Shown: one piece after another, positions 53,172-64,000 of the stretch
How the letters are laid out: each line of letters begins with the position of its first letter
How positions within the stretch are numbered: the first letter of the stretch is position 1
Origin: Warburgia ugandensis
Taxonomy: Eukaryota > Streptophyta > Magnoliopsida > Canellales > Canellaceae
Reading direction: 5' to 3'
Length of the DNA stretch: 64,000 nt
Assembly: GCA_035236585.1 (NCBI GenBank)
Contig: CP141137.1
Span: 46,956,057-47,020,056 of the forward strand
Position numbers and translations under genes: made by a program
Notes under the pieces: model-generated
The model's database searches: none
What the model saw: only the letters and a program-made list of their open reading frames with translations
What the model was told of the DNA's origin: nothing

Positions 53172-54252
53172 GTTGTAGTGTAGCTTATGCAAGTACAGGT
53201 CAATCTCATGGGACTCAACTTAAATAGATGGAGTTTATATAAAATTTAATTATCAAAGAATAAAGAAAACAACAAAAATTACTTAACAATGGAATCAAAG
53301 TTTAGATCTATTCAACTGATAAAAAGTATAGAATTTTTAGATAAAAAAGAAAGAAAATTAAAGTAAATAACAAGGAAAATCTACTTCCCTAGCTTGATCA
53401 TAGTGCAATTTCTTCAAATATGATATTTTTAATGCTGATCAACCTTCAACAATCTCTCCATCATGTCCTTGATTAAAGATCCAATGGTTGGATTAGGCAA
53501 ATTCTCCAAAATTTTAAAGATCTAGACTAAAAAATAATTTTGAGATTTGAACAGCTTAAATTGATTTTTGGAGTTTAGATTAAAGATCAGATATGTCGAA
53601 TAAGCTAAGGGATGTTCTAAGAATAAAATTCAAAAATTAATTGAAGATCTGATGTGAAATAGATGAGAAATTAGAGAGATGTTGATTGTTAAGGCTAACC
53701 CGTTGATTAGGTTAAGCCTTAAGCAAACTGGCATGGATTGTGCAATTCTTGGATAATAGAATGAAGACAAGAAAAAATTGGAGTAGAAATCGGGACAAAG
53801 ATGGTATCAAAATGGGGATACAAAAGGAATTAACTTTAAAGACTAAAGGGCCAATTTGGAATTTGAGGAAAAAATAGATTTAAATGAAAAAAACAATAAG
53901 CCAATTGGAGGAAGATGGAGCAGGGGAGAAGACAAGAACGGGAAGAAGGGGAGAAGAAGAGGAGGAACAAAGGAAAACCCAACACAAGTTTCTCCTCTAG
54001 GTCGAGCAATGTCATCAATTATGGGTGCTTGGAGGAGGAGAGAAGAAGATGGGTTGTTCTGGTGGGGTGAATAGTGAAGGGAAGAGAGCCAGAAATGGGT
54101 TGTTGCCAGTCTGCATGGTGCAGTGACGAACTAGACTGTTAGCGGTGAAGACTAAGTAGGATGATAGAGAAGAGGGAGACAGGGAAGTTGTCAGTCGGCA
54201 TTGTAGCGGTTGAGGTGGGGATACGGTGCTGGTATGAGAAGGAGATTGAGAA
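53172..54252 (-). repeat. LTR-like copy, second of a direct pair
   Basis: Partner of 48,691-49,960 (landmarks given there). Its right side is cut by the Tekay-like element that starts at 54,253. The last bases before the insertion are GAGAA, one half of the expected 5-bp target duplication; the other half is beyond the window. Confidence 0.65.
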
Positions 54253-57113
54253 TGTGACGACCCCGGTTTTTCTAACACCTTTTAAATACAAAAGAGATTG
54301 ACATAACGAGATTGATCTCTAAGAAAATTTAATTTTTTTGAAAGATTAAACAATAAGAAAAAAATTTCTTTTAAAATTCTCTTGGAAAAACATCGACTGT
54401 CATTTTTCTTTTCTCAAAACAACGATTCTCGGTGAAATGAGTGCTCATTTCTACCAAAATTTCAGCAAAGTTTCCTCTATTTTTTAGACATCTGACATTT
54501 AACGCATGTCATTACGAAGTACCTAATAAACATTTAGACATTTTTCAAACATAATTAGAGATTGTGTCTCCTTTCCATACATTTAATGAAATAAAAACAA
54601 ATTACATAAAACAAAACACACCAAGATCTCCACATCACAATCCAGTCACATAAGTTATCAAGACTCCTCAAAATCACATACCTTATAGACTCTTCTTCAT
54701 TGCTAATACAATACTTCAATTCAAAAAAACTAATTCTCACATGTCTTTGTCAAAATCTTCTGTTGGCGCACTCCTGTCAATATGTCGCTCCTATTTCTTG
54801 GGAATACTCTGCTCTGAGATATTATAAACAAGTACAATATCTTAGCAAGCTTGCTCCTGTGTAGGTGGAATAAGATGCAATTGTATATAAACAAAATCAT
54901 GATATTTCTATATAAATTGATTTGTCCATGCTAAATCATCCAAACAATAATTCAATTATCATTTCACTTGAAATTATTCAACATTCATCAAAATCATGAA
55001 TCTATGCCAAAATGGAAGAAATACCAATGCATCAGTACTAAAACATGTTCTTTGCAATGCAAAGTATGTAGCCGCATGTCAAACTCACAATCATTTTCCT
55101 TTCTTGATACCAATCTTTGCTCTTACAAGTCATTTCACACTACCAATAACAATGCATTGTTGTGTGTACCAGAGTGCACAAAAAACAAATTGTCCTCTTT
55201 GAGCATACAACTAGGCCATGCCCATCAACCCTCAAGGCTTCATTTTTTACTGGAGGCATAGAACTAGGTTACACCCGTTAACCTCTCACAGAACGCATCG
55301 TCACTGGTATTAGAGTATGCAGTGGCAATATTGTTCTCTTTAGGCATACAACTAGGCTACACCTATTATCCCTCAAGGCTTTGTTTCCGACCAAAGGCAT
55401 ACAACTAGGTTACACTCGTCAACCTCTTATGAAATGCCTCATCACTAGTCTAGGACGTATCTTCACTGGTCTAGGACATGTCATGTCATGAACAAACAAA
55501 TGGACTAAAACATCACAATGTACAATGTGCTTATACATGAGTAGTTTAATTTACATTCAAATACCACATGCATATTTACTTCAGTCATGGCATAGTTTGA
55601 ATAAACTCATTTTAATAATCAAGATTCATATATGTATATATATATATATCATAGCAAATACTTTATTCAATTAGTGTACGCACTCCCAATCAGTCATGCC
55701 TCTGTAAAATACACAAACACATTCAGATATACATTTCTAGGACTTCTCTTAGCCTTTCCGGTATGAAAGCTCCCTCTAAGTTAGTCCCAGGCACTAGTTG
55801 TCACAAGGCAAAGTGGCACGCTTTTTTCTATACTACGGGTGTTTCATTAGCTATTAGTTCATAGCTAGTTGAATGACCTATGGTTACTAGATTGCTAATC
55901 CATACCATTGATCTTAGATTGGCTATTCACCAATCATCTTAAGTAACTATAAGTTGTTTTCATTGTCCAATGGCCTTATCTTGAGTTTTTTCCAAGCACC
56001 TCAACTTATTAAAAGGTAGGGGACACCATGGTGGCATCTGATCAACAATCAGAAGTGTTAGGTCCTTATTACTCTACTGTCTGATCGGACAGTTTAGATT
56101 TTTCTGATCAATTTCAATCTAGATTCTTCAATTTGTGCTATATCTTAGCAATTTTAGTGCTCCAAAACTCGTCTGTGGTGTCTGATCGTCGATCAGACAT
56201 CGAAAACTTACTACATGAATAGTACTCGATAAGACAGCTAAGATTGTCTAATCAGTTTTTCAGCCTAGATCAATGATCTTGGTTTATTTTAGGCTTTATC
56301 AAGAACTTACTTACCTAATGCTAGGTTTGGATTAAGAAATGAATGGTTAGATTGTCCCTAAATATAAATCTAGCATAAAAATGTATGGATTTAACAAACT
56401 CCTCAAATCAAAAGTTGGGTTTTTGTAGATCTTACCTTCTAGATGCATTTTTGTGTTTTCCCACTTTGGAATGGGCTAGATTGGCTCCTATCCATTGAAA
56501 AACCCTCCATCCTAGGTGTGCGACGATCTCCCCTTCAATTTGGTGTTCAACAACACACGGATCGTTCCAAAACTTAGGGGTTTTGGTTCGTGCTCGTGCC
56601 CTGAGAAGATCTATCGACTCAGATCAATGATCCACACCGTTGTCTTCTCTCTGGCAGCACCAAAAAAACCCTAATGCTCCTCTTCTTCTAGCGCGAGAGG
56701 TTTTTCAGCGTGCAAATGTGCCTTCCCTTTCTCTCCTCTCTTCCCTTCTCTCCTAAACCACCCCCCCCCCCTCCCATTTCTCCTTCATCAGTTTTCTTCT
56801 TTCTTTTTTTTTGTTTGCTTATCTGTCAGGTCTGGGAGGAAACAAACCCGACGTTGATGTCAAGTTCCTTAAGTGAAGGGGGGGGGGGGCATTGCTAGTA
56901 TCAAATCTGGCCCCCTTCATTTAAGTAGTTAAAAAAAAAAAAAAAATTATATGTTTGGAATACCATATCTTCTTCATTTGGACCCCAATTTTGATGTTCT
57001 TAGTGTCGTTGAAATTATTTTTCTTTGTACTACTGAAATTTTGAGGTTTCATAATTAGTTTTAACATAATAAAATTACCTCTAAAAGAAATTAAAGTTGT
57101 GGGATATTACATT
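54253..57113 (-). repeat. 3' LTR of the Tekay-like element
   Basis: On the minus strand it starts TGTAATATCCCACAAC and ends GGGTCGTCACA, the TG...CA ends of this group, 2,861 bp. The inner edge next to the polypurine tract marks one end. The other end is fixed by the match with the 5' LTR at 63,245. Confidence 0.85.
54816..54842 (-). other. Stem-loop in the Tekay-like LTR
   Basis: On the minus strand AAGATATTGTACTTGTTTAT is followed by AATATCTCAG: AGATATT pairs with AATATCT around an AT-rich loop. It lies downstream of GCAAGCTTGCT, as the stem-loop at 41,931 lies downstream of AAGCATAGCTTG. Confidence 0.5.
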
Positions 57114-57130
57114 CTATCCCCCTTAAAGAA
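57114..57130 (-). other. Polypurine tract
   Basis: On the minus strand this reads CTTTAAGGGGGATAGAA and directly precedes the LTR start TGTAATATCC. This is the usual second-strand priming site of Ty3/gypsy elements. A second copy lies in the duplicated block at about 58,700. Confidence 0.85.
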
Positions 57131-57840
57131 AATTTCATCCTCAAAATTACCTTTATATTATTTGTCAAATAGCTTTGAGTATGTTTTCCTCATCTTGTCC
57201 TCGGTTTCCCAAGTGACCTCCTCTGATCAATGACGTTGCCAAAGTACTTTGACCAATGGTATGGTCTTCATTCTTAACTTCTATTCCTTCTTGCCTAATA
57301 TTCATATTGCACACTCCTAAAACATTAAATTAGGTTGTAACTCCATTAGCACCTATTCAAGAATGTGTGTGGGATCTGGAACATATTTCCTGAGCATCAA
57401 TACATGAAAAACACTATGAACCTCGGATAGCTAAGGAGGCAAAGCAAATCGGTGGGCAACTCAGCCCACCCTCTCATATATCTCAAAGGGTCCCACATAC
57501 CTTATACTCAATTTCCCTTTCAATCTGAACCTCATCACTCTTTTGTGGGTGAGACTTTCAGGAAAACATGATCACCAACCTGAAACTCAAGGTCCCTTCA
57601 CCTTTGGTCTGTGTAGTTCTTCTGTGTACTGTGTGCTACCACTAGTCATTTTTGGATCAATTTGACCTTTTCGACGCATTACTCAATTAGTTCTGATTTG
57701 ATAAACTATCATTCTCCTACGTCACTCCAACAAGTAGGTGTGCAACATGATCTACCATACAATGCCTCATAAGGTGACATCCCAATGCTAGAATGATAAT
57801 TGTTATTGTATGCGAACTCCACTAAAGGAAGCTGTTCGTC

Positions 57841-58340
57841 TCAACTACCCTTCCACTTGAGTGTACAAGCCCTCAATAGATCCTCAATGGCTTGGATGGT
57901 CCTCTCTGATTGTCCATCTATCTGAGGATCGAATGCGGTGCTAAAACATGGAGAAGTACCTAACCCCTTCTGTACACTCTGCCAAAAATGAGATGTGAAT
58001 TTGGTGTCTCTATCTGATATGATAGAAATTGGCATGCCATGCAAACTCACTATTTCCTTGATGTATAATTTGGCCAAGCTCTCTAGTGACTGCTTCTGCC
58101 ATGTTGGTAGAAAATGAGCCGACTTAGTCAGCCAATCCATAATAATCCATATCATATATGCCCATTGGAAGTTTTGGGCAACCCAATCATAAAATCCATG
58201 GTTATGTGATCCCACTTCCACTCTAGAAGCTCCAAAGTTTGTAGCAAACCTACTGGAGTCTTGTGTTTCACAATGCTCACTTTTTGACAAGTGAGCATTG
58301 TGCAACACACTCTCCAATATCCTGCATCATTCCGAGCCAC
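57841..58340 (-). mobile_element. Integrase fragment, copy 1
   Basis: Fossil Ty3/gypsy integrase core. The DDE-type landmarks are visible: MDWLTKSAHFLP, ISDRDTKFTS and DGQSERTIQAIEDLLRACTL. In the intact family this enzyme inserts the DNA copy into the chromosome. It lies in the first copy of the tandem duplication. Confidence 0.85.
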
Positions 58341-58483
58341 CAGAAGTTCCTTTTTAGATAATGGTACATCTTTATACCATGTGGGTGTATGGTAAACTTG
58401 GAATCATGCACTTCCTTCAAAAATTCCTATTTTAATTATGGATTTGTCGATACAACAAGTCTCCCATGAAATCTCACACTACC

Positions 58484-60070
58484 ATTTAAGTAGTTAAAAA
58501 AAAAAAAAAAAAAAAAAATTATATGTTTGGAATACCATATCTTCTTCATTTGTCTTCTTCATTTGGACCCCAATTTTGATGTTCTTAGTGTCGTTGAAAT
58601 TATTTTTCTTTGTACTACTGAAATTTTGAGGTTTCATAATTAGTTTTAACATAATAAAATTACCTCTAAAAGAAATTAAAGTTGTGGGATATTACATTCT
58701 ATCCCCCTTAAAGAAAATTTCATCCTCAAAATTACCTTTATATTATTTGTCAAATAGCTTTGAGTATGTTTTCCTCATCTTGTCCTCGGTTTCCCAAGTG
58801 ACCTCCTCTAATCAATGACGTTGCCAAAGTACTTTGACCAATGGTATGGTCTTCATTCTTAACTTCTATTCCTTCTTGCCTAATATTCATATTGCACACT
58901 CCTAAAACATTAAATTAGGTTGTAACTCCATTAGCACCTATTCAAGAATGTGTGTGGGATCTGGAACATATTTCCTGAGCATCAATACATGAAAAACACT
59001 ATGAACCTCGGATAGCTAAGGAGGCAAAGCAAATCGGTAGGCAACTCAGCCCACCCTCTCATATATCTCAAAGGGTCCCACATACCTTATACTCAATTTC
59101 CCTTTCAATCTGAACCTCATCACTCTTTTGTGGGTGAGACTTTCAGGAAAACATGATCACCAACCTGAAACTCAAGGTCCCTTCACCTTTGGTCTGTGTA
59201 GTTCTTCTGTGTACTGTGTGCTACCACTAGTCATTTTTGGATCAATTTGACCTTTTCGACGCATTACTCAATTAGTTCTGATTTGATAAACTATCATTCT
59301 CCTACGTCACTCCAACAAGTAGGTGTGCAACATGATCTACCATACAATGCCTCATAAGGTGACATCCCAATGCTAGAATGATAATTGTTATTGTATGCGA
59401 ACTCCACTAAAGGAAGCTGCTCGTCTCAACTACCCTTCCACTTGAGTGTACAAGCCCTCAATAGATCCTCAATGGCTTGGATGGTCCTCTCTGATTGTCC
59501 ATCTATCTGAGGATCGAATGCGGTGCTAAAACATGGAGAAGTACCTAACCCCTTCTGTACACTCTGCCAAAAATGAGATGTGAATTTGGTGTCTCTATCT
59601 GATATGATAGAAATTGGCATGCCATGCAAACTCACTATTTCCTTGATGTATAATTTGGCCAAGCTCTCTAGTGACTGCTTCTGCCATGTTGGTAGAAAAT
59701 GAGCCGACTTAGTCAGCCAATCCATAATAATCCATATCATATATGCCCATTGGAAGTTTTGGGCAACCCAATCATAAAATCCATGGTTATGTGATCCCAC
59801 TTCCACTCTAGAAGCTCCAAAGTTTGTAGCAAACCTACTGGAGTCTTGTGTTTCACAATGCTCACTTTTTGACAAGTGAGCATTGTGCAACACACTCTCC
59901 AATATCCTGCATCATTCCGAGCCACCAGAAGTTCCTTTTTAGATAATGGTACATCTTTATACCATGTGGGTGTATGGTAAACTTGGAATCATGCACTTCC
60001 TTCAAAAATTCCTATTTTAATTATGGATTTGTCGATACAACAAGTCTCCCATGAAATCTCACACTACCAT
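58484..60070 (-). repeat. Tandem duplication, copy 2
   Basis: Near-identical partner of 56,919-58,483, offset by about 1,585 bp in the integrase part. It contains another LTR edge and polypurine tract in the middle of the element, an arrangement that can only come from a later duplication or an assembly error. Confidence 0.92.
59426..59925 (-). mobile_element. Integrase fragment, copy 2
   Basis: The translation is the same as that of the copy at 57,841-58,340. It adjoins the RNase H region of the same fossil element. Confidence 0.85.
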
Positions 60071-60217
60071 TAGATCCCTTATGAAACCCTTTCTTTTCAC
60101 TTAAGGCTTGAGTCTCCTTGTTTAACTGTTGTACTTGCAACACTCAATCCAAGAAGGCTAATCTAATGATGATATTGGTAGTTATACCTTTTGATTTTCT
60201 ACTAAGTGCGTCAGCAA

Positions 60218-61500
60218 CTATGTTAGCCTTGCCCAGGTGATATTAGATGCTAAAGTAAAAACTTTGAGGTACTCAACCCAATGTCTTTGTCTCATGTTGA
60301 GGTCACTTTGAGAGAAAATATATTTAAGGCTTTTGTGGTCAGTAAACACAACAAATTTCTCTCCATATACGTAGTGTCGCCATATCTTCAAGGCAAAAGC
60401 TACAACGGCAAGCTCCAAATCATGTGTGGGATAGTTTTGTTCATGATTTTTCAATTGCCTAGATGCATAAGCTATAATCTTACTGTTCTACATGAGCACA
60501 CATCCCAGTCCCTTTCCAAAAGCATCACTGTATACAACGAATCTTCCACTTCCTTCGAAAGATAAAATAGGTGCAGAAGTGAGTCTTCTCTTCAACTCCT
60601 CAAAACTCCTCTCGCAGTCATCTATCCACAAGAATTTATGCTCCTTCTTGGTCAATACCATCAATGGTTGTGCAATACGAGAGAAACCTTTGATAAAACA
60701 TCCATAGTATCCAACTAAACTAGGAAAACTTCGTATATTAGTCACGGTCTTTTGTTTTTCCCAGTTTGTAATTGCTTTGATCTTCATGGGATCCACTATA
60801 ACACCATCCTTAAATATAACATGACTAAGAAATTGAACCTGTTCTAGCCAAAATTCACACTTTGAGAATTTGGCATATAATTGGTGAGTCTGAAGAGTAT
60901 ATAACACGATCTTTAGGTATTCTCTATGATCTTCCATATTGTTGGAGTAAATAAGGATGTCATCAATAAAGACAATAACAAATTTGTTCAAATATTCTTT
61001 AAACACTCAGTTCATTAAGTCCATAAATGCTGCATGTGCATTTTGTCAGTCCAAATGGCATCACAAGAAATTCATAATGTCCATAGCAAGTTCAAAATGT
61101 AGTATTAGGAACATCTTCGTCTCGAATCCTAAGTTGCTGATAGCCTAATCTCAAGTCAATCTTAGATAATACTTTTGCTGATTATAATTGATCATAGGTC
61201 ACAATCGCATAGAGCCATCCTTCTTCTTCACAAACAAAACCGAAGCTCCCCATGGTGACACACTTGGGCAAATAAACCCTTGGTCTAATAGTTCCTGCAA
61301 CTAGACCTTCAACTCCTTTAATTCTATAGGACCTATGCGATACAGGGCTTTAGAAATGGGAGATGTTCCAGGTAACAACTCGATGGTAAATTCCATCTCC
61401 CCCCTCAGAGGCAACCCAAGTAACTCTTTAGAAAAAACTTTCTTCAAATCATGCACCACATTTATTTCCTCAATCTAAGGTTCTGAACTTTCCTAAACCA
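60218..61500 (-). mobile_element. Reverse transcriptase/RNase H region
   Basis: Fossil pol part. RT shows VIVFIDDILIYS (the YxDD-type motif is FIDD in this group), YAKFSKCEFW, VGYYGCFIKGFS and the AQPLMVLTKK connection, with more upstream RT sequence to about 61,500. RNase H shows [34 protein letters not shown] and [11 protein letters not shown]. The order and motifs fit Ty3/gypsy chromoviruses. Broken. Confidence 0.88.
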
Positions 61501-61549
61501 CCACAGTAGCCAAGTATGCTTGACATCCTTTAGACATCAGACACGTTGC

Positions 61550-62400
61550 TTGAATAATAGAGATCATGCTAAAACCTGATGTGTCAAGTTGTCACTAAAA
61601 TACAAAGGACTCCCCATTTGAGCCCAACAGTGTCACTCGTTTCTTTGTGCATCTACTAGTGCTCCATGTTCCACCAACTAGTCCATGCCCAAAATGACAT
61701 CAAAATCAGTCATACTCAGGAAGATTAAGTTGGCACTAAGTTCTCTACTTAAAATCACTATAGGTATGTCTCATAAGAACTCTCATGCAACAACCATGCC
61801 ACCCACCACGGTACTAATTTCTAGAAAAAATCCTAATCTATGTACAATGATATCCATGCACAATGCAAAGTCACATGACATGAATGAATGAGTAGAACCA
61901 GGGTCAATCAAAATACGCGCATGCTTGCCAAATATTCACAATGTACCTTCAACTACAGCATTAGAGGTGCAGGCTTGGTCGGTAGTCAAAGCAAAAACTC
62001 TCCCCTGACTCTTGGGCCACTACTCTGCTCTAGCACCTAAGTCTATCTAATGTTGTCTCTTAGGGCAGTCCTTAACCATATGTCCCTATTCGACACAGCA
62101 AAAACATCTCTGATCACGAAAATGACACATCATGCCATTGTGGAATCTATTGCAATGAGGACACTATTTGAAGTCCCTTTTTTTGTCTAGCCTATGGAAT
62201 TGTCCTTTATGGGGCTGTTGAGTTCCTGAAGAGGAATTGAAGCTCTTCCTTTCCCCATAGTATCCTCTGTTTCCACTGTGACAAAACCTTCCTTTGCCCT
62301 TGCCTTTCATGGTAGTTTGCATCTTCAATTGTTCCTCCTCGACAATGGAAGCCATCCCCACTGCCTTAGCCACACTAGTAGGTTAATCATGCGAACCTTA
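61550..62400 (-). mobile_element. Zinc knuckle and protease region
   Basis: Between gag and RT of the fossil element. A Gln/Lys-rich gag tail (62,164-62,373) is followed by a Cys/His-bearing knuckle region near 62,050-62,160 and by aspartic-protease-like sequence down to about 61,600. The motifs are weak and the region is broken. Confidence 0.6.
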
Positions 62401-62408
62401 CCCTTCAA

Positions 62409-62891
62409 TCAGAGGTTCAACCCTTTTACAAACATCCAGGTTGCTTTTTCCTCTATAGTGCACACATCTGGCACTATTCTTCTGAATTGAGTGAACTTAT
62501 CTTCAAACTCGAGAATAGGCATGCTTCCTTGTTTGAATGCTAGGAATTCTTGATCTTTCTTTACCTTAATGTGGCAAGGAAAATATTTGTTGTTGAAGAC
62601 ATTCTTAAATTCTTCCCAAGAAACATCACCTTTGTCGTCAAAAAATGTTCTCCTTGTAGACGGCCACCGAAAAGATGCTGATCCTATCAAAACAAATGTT
62701 TCCACCTTCACCTTTTGATCATCTAGAATATTCATGCCCTCAAATATCTTCTTTATCTCATGTATCCACTCCTCTACAGCTTCTGGCTCACCATTGCCAG
62801 TAAATGTAGGTGCAATCTTCTTAAACCTCTCCAACAAGTTATCCACCTTAGTCTGATCCCCACTTGAACTTCCCTCACCCATGTTAGGCAC
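62409..62891 (-). mobile_element. gag fragment
   Basis: Fossil Ty3/gypsy capsid-type gag with the usual signatures FKKIAPTFTGNGEPEAVEEW, KVKVETFVLIGSASFRW, SWEEFKNVFNNKYFP and FLAFKQGSMPILEFEDKF. A Gln-rich CAG/CTG-like stretch just upstream (about 62,900-63,000) is the N-terminal part. Confidence 0.85.
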
Positions 62892-63230
62892 AGACGAGTT
62901 CTTGGGCTATGATTGGGGGGGTTGTTGCTGCTGCAGCTATTGTTATTGTTGTAATTGTTCTTGCAGGTGTAGTTGCATCTATTGTTGTTGCTGCATCAAC
63001 TGACTAAGGTTTTGCATCATGTTAACCATGTAGTTTGTCATTTGACTCCCTTAATCAGATGGCTCAGCAGAAGGGTTTGTTGTCCTCCGACTGGTCCTCT
63101 TTGGTGGCATCCTTCCCTTCATCACAGGATCCTTTCATGATTTACTATTTGCTCATCAATTCCAACATCTTACTTTAGAGACTGCTTAAGACTTACTCAA
63201 TGTCATTGGTTGTGAGTGGACTAAACCTGA

Positions 63231-63242
63231 GCTCTGATACCA
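63231..63242 (-). other. Met-tRNA primer-binding site
   Basis: On the minus strand TGGTATCAGAGC, the standard plant initiator-Met tRNA complement, lies two bases inside the 5' LTR end. Confidence 0.92.
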
Positions 63243-63244
63243 AC

Positions 63245-64000
63245 TGTGACGACCCAAGTTTTTCTAACACCTTTTAAATAGAAAAGACATTAACATAACA
63301 AAATCGATCTCTAATAAAAATCATTTTTTTAAAGAGTAAACACCAGCAGAAAAGTCTTTTCTTTTAAAATTCACTTTGAAAAACCCTGAGTGTCATTTTC
63401 CTTTTCTCAAAACAAGGATTCTCAGTAAAATGAGCGCTCATTTCTACCAAAAATTCAGCAGAGTTTCCTCTATTTTTTGGACATCTGACATTTAACACAT
63501 GTCATTGCAAAGTACTTGATAAACATTTAGACATTTTTCAAACATAATTGGAGACTATGTCTCCTTTTCATAGATATAATGAAATAAAAATAAATTACAT
63601 CAAACAAAACACAACCAGGATTTCCATGTCACAATCTAGTCACATAAGTTATCAAGACTCCCTAAAATTGCATACCTTATAGTCTCTTCCTCATTGCTAA
63701 TACAAAACTTCAATTCAAAAAAACTAATTCTTTCTTGTCTTCTTTCTTTCCTTTTTTGTTCGTCTGTCTGTCGGGTCTGGGAGGAAATAGACGTGACGTT
63801 GATGTCAACTTCCTTAAGTGAGGGGGGGTGCCAATATCAAATCTAGCCCCCTTCATTTAAGCAGTTTAATTTTTTTAATATGTTTGGAAAACCATATCTT
63901 CTTCATTTGGACTTTGATTTCGAAGTTCTTAGTGCCATTGAAATTGTTTTTCTGAGTACTACTCAAATTTTGAGGTTTCATAATTAGTTTTAACACAATA
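63245..64000 (-). repeat. 5' LTR of the Tekay-like element, partial
   Basis: It starts (plus strand) TGTGACGACCCAAG and matches the 3' LTR from 54,253. It continues past the window end. In the part seen it is not fully co-linear with the 3' LTR. Confidence 0.85.

Larger units (their letters stand above)
56919..58483 (-). repeat. Tandem duplication, copy 1
   Basis: This block of about 1,565 bp is repeated immediately to its right at 58,484-60,070. It covers the last 195 bp of the LTR, the polypurine tract and the integrase-coding part. Apart from the poly-A length and a 12-bp local repeat I found only about three base differences. The short string CATT stands at each junction. Confidence 0.92.
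54253..64000 (-). mobile_element. Tekay/Del-like Ty3/gypsy element, partial in window
   Basis: Fossil chromovirus LTR retrotransposon on the minus strand; its 5' LTR runs off the right end. Order from right to left: 5' LTR (63,245 onward), Met-tRNA primer site (63,231-63,242), gag, zinc knuckle, protease region, RT, RNase H, integrase, polypurine tract, 3' LTR (54,253-57,113). A near-identical tandem duplication of about 1.57 kb covers the integrase region and LTR edge. The first 480 bp of the two LTRs differ at about one base in ten by eye; at commonly used plant rates that suggests a few million years. The coding region is broken by several to many changes, and the LTRs differ in length, so it looks inactive. 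Confidence 0.88.

Noticed and set aside
56760-56890. Poly-C and poly-G runs forming a possible long-range hairpin
   Set aside because: They lie inside the LTR, are simple homopolymers, and the 5' LTR has only a short G run at the matching place.

Overview
The window looks like nuclear DNA of a flowering plant. It is AT-rich and holds one intron-containing plant ABC transporter gene, Au-type SINEs, long GA microsatellites, a hAT/PTTA/Ulp1 transposon block and nested Ty3/gypsy elements with plant-type ends. I saw no bacterial or organellar genes, no rRNA or tRNA gene and no CRISPR array. The species cannot be told from this sequence.

Layout. 1-7.75 kb: low-coding DNA with an old tandem duplication (about 1.1-3.6 kb matching about 5.4-7.7 kb) and two Au SINEs with clear target duplications. 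7,749-19,462: an 11.7-kb unit with 12-bp hAT-type terminal inverted repeats and an imperfect 8-bp target duplication. It carries a decayed BED-finger hAT transposase on the minus strand and a multi-exon PTTA (Transposase_24)/DUF8039/Ulp1-protease gene on the plus strand. It also has four clusters of palindromic repeats of the type ATAGGACGGTTA/TAACCGTCCTAT and a 1.1-kb minisatellite. 19.5-24.3 kb: another SINE, then the one clear host gene, an ABCG14-like half-size transporter with five exons on the minus strand, 679 codons, apparently whole. 24.3-38 kb: mostly anonymous non-coding DNA with GA/CT microsatellites, a fourth SINE and a short fossil LTR end.

38-64 kb: a retrotransposon graveyard. 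An old Ty3/gypsy element (from 37,962) is split by a 2,475-bp solo LTR flanked by TGAAC. An Athila/TAT-like gag piece and a mosaic of Athila/TAT-like LTR material follow. Into that a Tekay/Del-like Ty3/gypsy element (54,253 to beyond the window end, minus strand) has inserted. This last element carries a near-identical internal tandem duplication of about 1.57 kb. All the LTR elements are treated here as fossils.

The most unusual parts are the two-gene hAT-bounded unit with its four palindromic arrays, the paralogous empty site inside the tandem duplication, and a stem-loop at a similar place in three LTRs whose pairing persists although the sequence differs. Percent identities are by-eye estimates.
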